Notes under the pieces: generated by a model
What the model was told of the DNA's origin: nothing
Databases searched by the model: none
Seen by the model: only the letters and a program-made list of their open reading frames with translations
Assembly (NCBI RefSeq): GCF_041435335.1
Contig: NZ_CP108430.1
Coordinates: forward strand, 7,722,001 to 7,786,000
From: Streptomyces sp. NBC_01283
GTDB taxonomy: Bacteria; Actinomycetota; Actinomycetes; Streptomycetales; Streptomycetaceae
Direction of reading: 5' to 3'
Length of the DNA: 64,000 nt
Part shown: piece after piece, positions 51,949 to 59,587 of the stretch
Layout: the number at the start of each line of letters is the position of its first letter
Numbering within the stretch: position 1 is the first letter of the stretch
Program-made: the position numbers and the translations under genes

Positions 51949-52000
51949 TCACCATCCGAGAACCGCGAGAACCGCGAATCACCATCCGAGGACCGCGAAC
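51949..52000 (-). repeat. 30-bp-offset direct duplication of the protease 3' end
   Basis: TCACCATCCGAGRACCGCGA occurs at 51979 (the protease stop region) and again at 51949 in the intergenic space. In the second copy minus-strand codons again read LAVLGW-stop, a fossil of a duplicated C-terminus, pointing to tandem duplication as the origin of the stand-alone domain gene. Confidence 0.65.
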
Positions 52001-53781
52001 CGGGCCTCGAAGTCGACCGAGTCGGCCACGAGGTTGGTCACGTCGATCCAGTACGTCGCGTAGGTGTCGTTGGCCCGCTCGACCCGGACCTTCCAGCCGA
52101 TCTGCGGGGCGCCGGTGCGCGGGCTCGTCGGGACGACGGTCCACACCACATGCCAGTGCGCGGGCCAGTTGAAGGTGAACCAGCGGCCGGTGCGGTTCCC
52201 GGCGAGGGTGCCCCGGAACTGGACGCCGACCCAGCTGCTCGTCTGGAGTGCCGCGGGGATGAGCTGCCGCAGGTCCGGACGCCTGCCGATGCGCTGGGTC
52301 GCCGGGCGGCCCGGCGCGTCCTGCTGTGCCGAGCCGGTGGCGCGCAGCAGCTCCCGGGAGCGTGCGGGCGACAGCGGGATACGGCCGGCCGCGCGCAGGA
52401 CGCCCTGGGTGCCGGCGAGGGCGCCCACGACGATGGGCGAGGCGCTTGACGTCCCGCTGAACTGGTCCGTGTACCAGAAGTCCTGGTCGGCGCCCGCCTG
52501 GAGGTCGCCGTATCCGGTGGTGGTCACCTCGCGTCCCCAGCCCTGCGCGTCCACGCAGGCGCCGTAGTTGGAGAAGTCGAGGCGGGAGCGGTCGGGGCCG
52601 TGCTGGCGGCCGTGGGTGCCGGGCGGCGGCGCTCCGGCACCCACGAGCACGGCGCCCGCGTCCAGCGCGGTGCGCCGGAAGGGGTTGCGCCACCAGGCGG
52701 GGAAGCCCGCCCTCGGGGTGTCGTAGTCGGCGTGGTCCAGGTCCTCCGCCCCGTTGCCCGCGGCCTCGACGACGGTGATGCCCTTGTTGACGGCGTAGCG
52801 GATGGCCAGGTAGTCGTCCGGCCACCACTCGACGGCGATGTACCCCTGCTGGCCGACCCCGGTCGCGTGCGGCCCCGCGCGGTGGATCTCCAACAGGATG
52901 ATGTCGCCGGGGCCGAGCCGGTCGGCGGCGTTGCGGATCGCCGTGGCCGTGGGGATGGAGAAGGCGGACGCGCTGGTGACGGCGTCCGGCGCGATCCCGG
53001 TGATCCCGAACGCGTTGACGTCGCCGCCGATCTCGCCGAGCACCGCGGTGCCGTGATCGGTGTCCGTGCTCCCGGTGCCGGAGACGATGCCGCCCTGGTT
53101 CAGCCGCAGGTCCTCGTGGGTGAAGCGCCAGCCCCACTCGCAGTCGATCACCCGGACACCGGCGCCGCGCCCGCCGGCCAGGGTCCACGCGTAGCGGGCG
53201 TCGACGCCGCCCGGAGCCGCGTCGAGATAGCCCTGCCGGGCGGTGAAGTCCGGGGTCACGGGCGGCGCGTCGGCGCCCAGCGGCCGCATGTCGTTGAGCG
53301 GTGCGTGCGCGGCCCCCTCGCTCTCCTCGCCCTTCTTCTTCGGGACGACGTCGGGCACGGCGAGCGCGGCGGCGGGCTTGACGTAGGCGCCCTCCACGGC
53401 GTCCGACGCGCGGAGCCGCTCGGCCAGTTCGTCCAACTGGTCCTCCGGCGCGTCGACATGGAAGAAGAGCGCCATCCGGTCGACGGTCTCCAGCGTGGCG
53501 TCGTCGCCCCCGGAGTGCTCCGAGGGCACCCCCGCCTGAGCGCGCAGCCTCTCCTGGTCGGCGCCGAACAGCGGCCTGATGGTGACGTCCTCCCGGGCCG
53601 CCACGGCGTCGAGGGCGCTCACGGAGATGTCCGCCGCGGCGGTCGCGCCGGTCGGGGTGATCTGTACCCCGGCGTCGGCGCGCGTGACGCACACCAGCTC
53701 AGGGCGTCCGAAGAGTGGTCCGAATCCTGGAGCCGGGCGGCTGTTCCCCCGGCTGTTCCCCGCACCTGATCGCTGTGGCAC
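51979..53781 (-). CDS. S8 (subtilisin-like) serine protease with C-terminal beta domain, no visible signal peptide
   Basis: 600 aa. A prodomain-like region (about 25-145, ending ASDAVEGAYVKPAAALAVP) precedes an S8 catalytic domain with intact triad: Asp213 in VIDCEWG, His243 in DHGTAVLG, oxyanion Asn343 in AAGNG, and Ser445 in FSGTSSASP. The last 84 residues are a separate beta domain (VGVQFRGTLAGNRTGRWFTF). I place the start at the GTG 53781, 6 nt after a perfect AAGGAG, rather than at GTG 53799. The N-terminus (MPQRSGAGNSRGNSRPAPG) is not a Sec or Tat signal, so secretion is uncertain. It is the centre of a four-gene locus. Confidence 0.9.
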   Translation of the reverse strand: MPQRSGAGNSRGNSRPAPGFGPLFGRPELVCVTRADAGVQITPTGATAAADISVSALDAVAAREDVTIRPLFGADQERLRAQAGVPSEHSGGDDATLETVDRMALFFHVDAPEDQLDELAERLRASDAVEGAYVKPAAALAVPDVVPKKKGEESEGAAHAPLNDMRPLGADAPPVTPDFTARQGYLDAAPGGVDARYAWTLAGGRGAGVRVIDCEWGWRFTHEDLRLNQGGIVSGTGSTDTDHGTAVLGEIGGDVNAFGITGIAPDAVTSASAFSIPTATAIRNAADRLGPGDIILLEIHRAGPHATGVGQQGYIAVEWWPDDYLAIRYAVNKGITVVEAAGNGAEDLDHADYDTPRAGFPAWWRNPFRRTALDAGAVLVGAGAPPPGTHGRQHGPDRSRLDFSNYGACVDAQGWGREVTTTGYGDLQAGADQDFWYTDQFSGTSSASPIVVGALAGTQGVLRAAGRIPLSPARSRELLRATGSAQQDAPGRPATQRIGRRPDLRQLIPAALQTSSWVGVQFRGTLAGNRTGRWFTFNWPAHWHVVWTVVPTSPRTGAPQIGWKVRVERANDTYATYWIDVTNLVADSVDFEARFAVLGW

Positions 53782-53800
53782 AGCTGACTCCTTCACCACG

Positions 53801-54073
53801 TTACGGAAGGTCCGCCGGTGGTTTCACATAGGCGGCCTCGACTGCCGGGTGACCGCGCAGGGCCGTGGCGACGGCCTCGGCGTCCACACCGGCGGGGACG
53901 GCGACCCGTCGCCATCCGATGAGGGACGGGTCGTCGGCTCCCGGGTGCAACGGCTCCGCCGTGACGCCGAACCGCCGCTCCAGAAGACCCCGTACGTCTT
54001 GGGCGTCCGCGGTGCCCGCGGTCGCGGGGCGCGGTGGGGTTCGGAGCTGGACGATGACTTCGGCCTCGGTCAT
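53801..54073 (-). CDS. Stand-alone prodomain-like protein (I9-inhibitor-like) of the S8 locus
   Basis: 90 aa. Its second half (RRVAVPAGVDAEAVATALRG, HPAVEAAYVKPPADLP) parallels the prodomain of the protease (LAERLRASDAVEGAYVKPAA), and its LLERRFGVTAEPLHPG parallels VAAREDVTIRPLFGAD. Subtilisin prodomains act as folding chaperones and inhibitors, and free I9 proteins inhibit in trans. It is read just before the protease (19 bp between stop and start). Start ATG 54073 (MTEAEVIVQL). Confidence 0.75.
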   Translation of the reverse strand: MTEAEVIVQLRTPPRPATAGTADAQDVRGLLERRFGVTAEPLHPGADDPSLIGWRRVAVPAGVDAEAVATALRGHPAVEAAYVKPPADLP

Positions 54074-54141
54074 GGATCTGCCCCCCGGGCACGTCCGGCA
54101 CCGCGTCCGAGCGGCTCTCTCACGGTCACCGGGCGGGCCTG

Positions 54142-54147
54142 ACCCTA
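54142..54147 (-). promoter_or_regulatory. -10-like TAGGGT upstream of the S8 locus
   Basis: Minus-strand TAGGGT lies 68 nt before the ATG at 54073 in the 107-bp gap after the MocR gene, so the four-gene set may have its own promoter. No -35 of good quality was found. Confidence 0.35.
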
Positions 54148-54180
54148 ATGAGGCGCTGTCACCGGAACGTCGCGGTCGCG

Positions 54181-55605
54181 TCACCGGGCCCGGGAGTCAG
54201 CAGCCCCGGCAAGGAGCCGCACCCCCTCGGCGATCCGGGCGGGCGTGAGGTGGGCGTAACCGAGCACCAGCCGCAGCCCTGGCCCGTCCGCCGAGGCGTA
54301 GTCGCTGAGCGGCCGCACCGCGACCCCGGCCGCGGCGGCCCGCCGCAGGAAGTCCACCTGCGTTCCAGTGTGTTCGGGCAGCCGGGCGATGACGTGCAGT
54401 CCGGCGGCGATGCCCGTCACCTCCGTGCCGGGAAAGTGCTCGTCTAGCGCCGCGACGAGGGCGTCCCTGCGCTCCCGGTAGGCCCGCTGGCAGCGGCGCA
54501 ACTGGCGGTCGTAGTCCCCGCGTTCGACGAAGCGCGCGAGCAGCGCCTGGTCGAGCGCCGGATTGCCCAGGTCCATCATGCGCTTGCGGGCGACGACCTC
54601 ATCGGTCATCGACTCCGGCACGAGCAGCCAGCCCAGGCGCAGCCCCGGAGCGAGCGACTTGCTGACCGAGCCCGCGTACGCGACGTGTTCGGGGTCGAGC
54701 CCCTGCAGGGCGCCCACCGGGGCGCGGTCGTAACGGAAGTCCCCGTCGTAGTCGTCCTCGATGACCAGGCCGTCCACGGCCCGTGCCCAGTCAAGGAGTT
54801 CGGTGCGCCGCCGCGCCGAGTAGCCGATGCCCAGGGGGAACTGATGGGCGGGCGTGGTGACGACCGCGCGCAGCCCGCGCTCCCGCAGTACGCCGGTGAC
54901 GACGCCCTCGTCGTCGAGCGGCACCGGCACCGTGGTCACGCCCGCCGAGGCGAACAGCTCGCCGTGCTGCGGGCTTCCGGGGTCCTCGACGCCGACGGCG
55001 CGCACCCCGCGCGCGTGCAGCACGAAGCCGATCAGCGCCATGGCCTGTGCCACGCCGGAGCAGACGACGACCGTCTCCGGGTCCGCGACCACGCCCCGGC
55101 GGCGTACGAGCAGTTCGGCCAGGGCCGTACGCAGCCGGGGCAGGCCGCGCGGGTCCGGGTAGCCGAGTGCGTCGTGGGGGAGTTCGGCCAGGACGCCGCG
55201 GTGCGCCGCCGCCCACGCGGCGCGCGGGAACAGGGACAGGTCGGGGGTCCCCGCGATGAAGTCCACGCGCGCGTGGACGGGCCGCGGCGCCAGATCGCGG
55301 GCGCCTCGTGCGGCCTTCCGCGCCGCGCCGCCCACCCAGGTCCCCGCGCCGCGGTCGCTGCGCAGATACCCCTCGGCCGTCAACTGCTCGTACGCCTCCG
55401 TGACGAGCCCCCGTGACACACCCAGATCGGCGGCCAGCTCACGGCTCGACGGCAGCCGCGTCCCCGGCGCGAGCCGACCGGCCCTGACCGCCTCGCGCAG
55501 CGCCGACCGAAGGCTGCGGCCACGGCTGCGGGCGGGGGCGGAGGCGGCGGGGAGCAGCAGCTCCCAAGCGGCGGTCCCGGGTGCCTGTCCCGAACCTGAT
55601 GTCAC
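54181..55605 (-). CDS. MocR/PdxR-type regulator (GntR HTH fused to aminotransferase-like domain)
   Basis: 474 aa. GntR winged helix at about residues 28-95 (LPSSRELAADLGVSRGLVTE) joined to a class I aminotransferase-fold domain with the PLP Lys in YAGSVSKSLAPGLRLG and LVIEDDYDGDFRYDR. MocR proteins bind PLP and often control vitamin B6, GABA or amino acid genes; this one faces a DMT-family transporter divergently. GTG start at 55605, AGGAGG 10 nt upstream. Confidence 0.93.
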   Translation of the reverse strand: MTSGSGQAPGTAAWELLLPAASAPARSRGRSLRSALREAVRAGRLAPGTRLPSSRELAADLGVSRGLVTEAYEQLTAEGYLRSDRGAGTWVGGAARKAARGARDLAPRPVHARVDFIAGTPDLSLFPRAAWAAAHRGVLAELPHDALGYPDPRGLPRLRTALAELLVRRRGVVADPETVVVCSGVAQAMALIGFVLHARGVRAVGVEDPGSPQHGELFASAGVTTVPVPLDDEGVVTGVLRERGLRAVVTTPAHQFPLGIGYSARRRTELLDWARAVDGLVIEDDYDGDFRYDRAPVGALQGLDPEHVAYAGSVSKSLAPGLRLGWLLVPESMTDEVVARKRMMDLGNPALDQALLARFVERGDYDRQLRRCQRAYRERRDALVAALDEHFPGTEVTGIAAGLHVIARLPEHTGTQVDFLRRAAAAGVAVRPLSDYASADGPGLRLVLGYAHLTPARIAEGVRLLAGAADSRAR

Positions 55606-55720
55606 CCGGATGCGCCTCCTGAGCGTGACGGGGGATGGCCGGGGCCGCGCGAAGTGGTCCCCGAACGAGCCCCGGAAGTGGACCTTAAACCGGTCCGCGT
55701 CCGTTCCTAACGTCAGGGAC

Positions 55721-56881
55721 ATGAATGCGAACCTCACCCGCGGGTCCCTCCTCGCCGCCCTCGCCTGCCTCCTTGTCGGCGGCTCCTTCACCGCCAACAG
55801 CCTCCTCGGCGACTACCCTTACGCGGGCGGCCAGTTCCTGCGCTACGGCCTGGCCTGCCTGCTGCTCCTGCCGCTGCTGGGCCGGGGCGGCACAGCGCCG
55901 CTCCGCCGCCTCACGCGGCGCCAGTGGGGGCGCCTCGCGGTCCTCGCCGCCGTCGGCATGGTCGGCTTCAACCTGGCGATCCTCGCCGCCGAACGCACGG
56001 CGGAACCTGCCGTACCGGGTGTCTTCGTAGGATGCGCCCCGGTCGTCGTGGCGGTCATCGTGCCGCTCCTGGAAGGGCGGCAGCCCCGACGTGCGGTCAT
56101 GTACGGGGCGTTGATCGTGGCCGCCGGAGCCTTCACCGTGCAGGGGTGGGGCCGTACGGACGTGCTCGGCATCGTCTTCTCGGTGGGCGCGCTCGCGGGC
56201 GAGGTCGGCTTCGCGGTCCTCGCCGTGCCCGTGCTGCGCCCGCTCGGCCCGAAGCTGCTCTCCGCGACGGTCTGCGGCATCGCCGCCGCCGAGTCCGCCG
56301 TCATCGGAGTCGTGGCCGACGGCGGGGGCTGGCTGCGGGTGCCCGGTACCACCGAGGCGGCGGCCCTGCTGTGGCAGGCGGCGATCGTCACCGTCATCGG
56401 GTTCGTCTGCTGGTACTCGGGCATCCAGCGCATCGGCGCCGAGCGGGCCACCCTCTTCTCCGGACTCATTCCGGTCGCCGCGGCCTTCACCGCCCCCTTG
56501 GTCGGCACCGGCTCCTACGGCGTTCCGCAGGCGGTGGGCAGCGCGCTCGTCGGCGCCGGGGTGGCCATCGGCTCCGGCGTGCTACGAGGCCTGCGCGCGG
56601 CGGCAGGTGTCGAGGACGACGCGCGAGACGAGAGCCGGGTCGTCGTTCATCGGGACATGTCCGCAGCCGGGCAGGCGCACCAGGCGGGCCTCGGGAACGG
56701 CGTGCTTCGCACGGATGCCCTGACGGCGCAGCAGGATCCGGTCACGGGCGCCCCACGCGACGGTGACCGCGAGCCCGGGCACGTCGTCGGCGAAGAGCAG
56801 GCCACGCCCGGCGGCGAGGGTCTGCTCGAACCCCTTGGCGTCGCGCAGCGCGAGCGTCTCGGCGACGACGGCCTCCGGTGA
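55721..56881 (+). CDS. EamA/DMT transporter with antisense-encoded C-terminal tail
   Basis: 386 aa. About ten hydrophobic helices in two EamA repeats occupy residues 1-290. The last 100 residues (RDESRVVVHRDMSAAGQAHQ onward) are hydrophilic and lie entirely antisense to the alpha/beta hydrolase gene, so they appear to be read-through beyond a lost stop. Likely controlled by the divergent MocR protein. Substrate unknown. Confidence 0.85.
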   Translation: MNANLTRGSLLAALACLLVGGSFTANSLLGDYPYAGGQFLRYGLACLLLLPLLGRGGTAPLRRLTRRQWGRLAVLAAVGMVGFNLAILAAERTAEPAVPGVFVGCAPVVVAVIVPLLEGRQPRRAVMYGALIVAAGAFTVQGWGRTDVLGIVFSVGALAGEVGFAVLAVPVLRPLGPKLLSATVCGIAAAESAVIGVVADGGGWLRVPGTTEAAALLWQAAIVTVIGFVCWYSGIQRIGAERATLFSGLIPVAAAFTAPLVGTGSYGVPQAVGSALVGAGVAIGSGVLRGLRAAAGVEDDARDESRVVVHRDMSAAGQAHQAGLGNGVLRTDALTAQQDPVTGAPRDGDREPGHVVGEEQATPGGEGLLEPLGVAQRERLGDDGLR

Positions 56882-57427
56882 ACGGCGCCCGGGATGGGCG
56901 TAGATGGTGCTGGTCAGTGCCGCGCGGCCGGCCGCGGAGCGCGAGAGCCGTTCGATCAGCGGCAACGGAAGGAGCCGCGCACCGTGCCGCATGGCGAGCA
57001 GGGTGCTGAACGCGTACCGCCGCTCCCCGGGCGTCCAGAAACCCGCGGGGGCCAGCGCGGTGACCGAGCGGACGAGCTTCTCCCGGCCGAGTCCCAGGGC
57101 GAGCAGACCGCCCAGCGAATTGCCCGCCACGTGCGGGCGGTCCACCTCAAGGGCTTCGCACAGAGCGCCGAGCACGGACACCACCGTCGCGATGTCGTAC
57201 GGGATCCCGTCGGGCAGGGCGGGGGACTCCCCGAAGCCCGGCAGGTCCACGGCTATCACGTCGTACTCGGCGGCCAGGATGCCGAACACCGGGTCCCACG
57301 CCTGGCGGTGGTGCCCGATGCCGTGCAGCAGGAGCAGCGGCTCGCCCTTGCCCGCGCGTTCGTAGGCGACGGACACCGTCCGTGGGCCGCCGGGAGATTC
57401 GACGCTGAAGGACACCTCTGCGGCCAT
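56582..57427 (-). CDS. Alpha/beta-hydrolase fold protein
   Basis: 281 aa. HG oxyanion region LLLLHGIGHHRQAWDP, nucleophile elbow GNSLGG, acid in WGARDRILL and His in GCGHVPMNDDP. Probable esterase, lactonase or C-C hydrolase; substrate unknown. It overlaps the DMT gene by 300 bp antisense. Divergent from the SigJ-type sigma gene at 57626. Confidence 0.9.
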   Translation of the reverse strand: MAAEVSFSVESPGGPRTVSVAYERAGKGEPLLLLHGIGHHRQAWDPVFGILAAEYDVIAVDLPGFGESPALPDGIPYDIATVVSVLGALCEALEVDRPHVAGNSLGGLLALGLGREKLVRSVTALAPAGFWTPGERRYAFSTLLAMRHGARLLPLPLIERLSRSAAGRAALTSTIYAHPGRRSPEAVVAETLALRDAKGFEQTLAAGRGLLFADDVPGLAVTVAWGARDRILLRRQGIRAKHAVPEARLVRLPGCGHVPMNDDPALVSRVVLDTCRRAQAS

Positions 57428-57625
57428 TGCTGCTCCAGTCCCCGCCGCCCGGCGACGGTCTCAGACACCTTAGACACGTTGTCAGCAACAATTACCGCTC
57501 AGTAGCCTCCAGTTCAAGGGGGCGGGTGGGTGCAAGGCGACGGTGTGAGGACCGCCGGGCCGGTGTGGGGTGCGCCGCACTCGAATCACCTGGACACCGG
57601 GTGGCGCTTCGGCTGGGATGGAGAG

Positions 57626-58516
57626 GTGGCGACCGACACCCTGACCGACGTCTTCGAAGAGCACCGGCCCGTCCTGATGGGCGTGGCCTACCGCATGCTC
57701 GGCCGGGTGGCCGACGCGGAGGACGTGGTGCAGGAGTCCTGGCTGCGCTGGTCGGCGGCCGACCGGGCGCACGTGCGCGAACCGCGTGCCTACTTGGTGC
57801 GGGTCACCACACGGCTCGCCGTCGACCGGCTGCGCCACGTGCAGTCACGACGCGAGTCCTACGTGGGCCCATGGCTGCCCGAACCGCTCGTCACCGACTA
57901 CGGACCGACCGTCCCCGACACCGCCGAGCAGGCCGTGCTCGCCGACTCCGTGTCCATCGCCGTCCTCGTCGTCCTGGAGTCGCTGTCGCCCCTGGAGCGC
58001 GCGGTGTTCGTGCTGCGGGAGGCCTTCGGGTTCCCGTTCTCGGAGATCGCCCTCACGCTGGACCGCGGCGAGCCCGCCGTGCGGCAGCTCGCGGCGCGGG
58101 CCCGCAAGCACGTCGACGAGGGAAGGCCGCGCTATGCGGTGGATCCGGACGAGCGCAAGGACCTCACCGCGCGGTTCCTCGCCGCTGCGACCAGCGGTGA
58201 CCTGGACGGCCTGATGTCCCTGCTCGCCCCGGACGTGCGCCTCGTCGGCGACAGCGGCGGCAAGGCGAAGGGCCCGCTGCGGATCATCGAGACGGCCGAC
58301 AAGGTGGGCCGTTTCCTCGGCGGCGCGGCCCGCAGGGGCGTACCGGAGGGGGCGGAGCTGGAAGCCCGTTTCCTGGAGATCAACGGTGCGGGTTCCGTGC
58401 TGATCCTCGTCGACGGCAAGCCGCACTCCCTCTTCCAACTGGACGTCGCCGACGAAGAGATCACGTCCGTCTACATCATCCGCAACCCGGACAAGCTGGT
58501 CGGGCTCGCCTCCTAG
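57626..58516 (+). CDS. SigJ/ECF41-type sigma factor with SnoaL-like C-terminal domain
   Basis: 296 aa. Sigma region 2 (FEEHRPVLMGVAYRMLGRVA, DAEDVVQESWLRW), the ECF41 linker motif YVGPWLPEPLV, region 4 (LSPLERAVFVLREAFGFPFS), then a SnoaL/NTF2-like extension of about 100 residues beginning DLTARFLAAATSGDLDGLMS. In ECF41 factors the extension controls sigma activity and no anti-sigma protein is needed. Here GDSGGK approximates the DGGGK element. Start GTG 57626 is the most plausible, with an upstream GTG possible. Confidence 0.9.
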   Translation: MATDTLTDVFEEHRPVLMGVAYRMLGRVADAEDVVQESWLRWSAADRAHVREPRAYLVRVTTRLAVDRLRHVQSRRESYVGPWLPEPLVTDYGPTVPDTAEQAVLADSVSIAVLVVLESLSPLERAVFVLREAFGFPFSEIALTLDRGEPAVRQLAARARKHVDEGRPRYAVDPDERKDLTARFLAAATSGDLDGLMSLLAPDVRLVGDSGGKAKGPLRIIETADKVGRFLGGAARRGVPEGAELEARFLEINGAGSVLILVDGKPHSLFQLDVADEEITSVYIIRNPDKLVGLAS

Positions 58517-58530
58517 GCCGCAGGTGACAG

Positions 58531-58563
58531 GCCCCCGCCCTCGCAAGGCGGGGGCTTTGTCTT
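58531..58563 (+). terminator. Rho-independent terminator of the SigJ-type gene
   Basis: Stem GCCCCCGCC (58531-58539) / GGCGGGGGC (58547-58555), 7-nt loop, followed by TTTGTCTT. Confidence 0.85.
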
Positions 58564-58648
58564 GTTCGCGACGCGTGCGAGACGCGACATCAACATCGCA
58601 TGAATGCTCTGTGGCATCGTCCCTGTGCACCCTGTAACGGATCGAGGA

Positions 58649-58662
58649 TTGGTCTTGACCAA
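58649..58662. promoter_or_regulatory. DasR-box-like palindrome upstream of the HutC/GntR gene
   Basis: TTGGTC-TT-GACCAA is a perfect inverted repeat, differing by one central base from the core TGGTCTAGACCA recognised by DasR-type HutC regulators. It lies 97 bp before the start of a gene for a HutC-subfamily regulator. Confidence 0.55.
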
Positions 58663-58759
58663 GGGTGGGTGCCGTTCTATCGTCGCAGAGATAGTGCAGG
58701 AACCTTTAATAAACAAGGCGCTGAAAAGCCGCCGGCACACGGCGATTGCGGAGGACAGG

Positions 58760-59521
58760 GTGGGGACCACGCAGCTGGAAACGGCGCCGGAGCCGAAGTA
58801 CTGGCACCTCAAGACCGTGCTCAGCGAGGCACTCGACTCCGAGTTCGCCGTCGGCGAGATCCTGCCCAACGAACGTGATCTCGCGGCCCGCTTCGGCGTG
58901 GCCCGTGCCACGCTCCGTCAGGCACTCGAGCAGCTCGAGCTGGAAGGCAGGCTGCAGCGCCGCCGCGGGGTCGGTACGACCGTCGCCCCGCCGCGGGTGG
59001 GTGTGGCCGTCGGATCCGCACAAGGCACCTGGCCGGGCGAGGTCGGCGACGCCTGGCAGCCCGCCGACTGCGCACCGGCGGTCCCGCCTGCCGAGGTGGC
59101 CCGCATGCTGGCGGCGGACCCCGACGAGCAGGTGCACGTGGTGCGTCGTACGCGCGTCTCGCACGGCCAGCCCGTGGCCGCCGAGCTGCTGTACGTGTCG
59201 ACGTCGTCCGTCCCGGAGCTCTCCGCCATCGACGCCCCGTCCGGACCGGCACGCGCGCGCGGCGTGCTGCGCGAGCTGCACCGGCTCGGCCTCGAAGGGC
59301 AGGACCGCGCCGTCGAGCTCGGCTCGGCCCGCGCGGACGACGCCAAGGCACTCGACCGGCTCCCCGGAGCCCCGGTCCTCGTCGTGACGACCCGCTTCTT
59401 CGCCGAGGGACGCACCGCCGCGGTATCCGTGGCGACGTACCGCGCGGACACCTGCCGCCTCACGTTCGGCGACGCGGGCGGCGTCGAGATCCACCACGGC
59501 CCGGAGCGCCGGGCTTCCTGA
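58760..59521 (+). CDS. GntR-family regulator, HutC subfamily (UTRA domain)
   Basis: 253 aa. GntR winged helix at about residues 15-80 (LPNERDLAARFGVARATLRQ, ALEQLELEGRLQRRRGVGTT), then a UTRA ligand domain (VHVVRRTRVSHGQPVAAELL, FFAEGRTAAVSVATYRADTC). UTRA domains bind phosphosugars or histidine-like ligands. Start GTG 58760, GGAGG 6-7 nt upstream. Converges with a ROK regulator; the palindrome upstream suggests autoregulation. Confidence 0.92.
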   Translation: MGTTQLETAPEPKYWHLKTVLSEALDSEFAVGEILPNERDLAARFGVARATLRQALEQLELEGRLQRRRGVGTTVAPPRVGVAVGSAQGTWPGEVGDAWQPADCAPAVPPAEVARMLAADPDEQVHVVRRTRVSHGQPVAAELLYVSTSSVPELSAIDAPSGPARARGVLRELHRLGLEGQDRAVELGSARADDAKALDRLPGAPVLVVTTRFFAEGRTAAVSVATYRADTCRLTFGDAGGVEIHHGPERRAS

Positions 59522-59587
59522 CACCGGCCGCCGGTTTTGCGCGTCCCCTCGGCGCGTCCCCTCGGCGCGGCGCCTCAGTGCGTCGCC

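Noticed and set aside
59539..59564. Tandem 13-bp repeat GCGCGTCCCCTCG in a convergent gap
   Set aside because: Only two copies in a GC-rich gap between genes; likely slippage without function.
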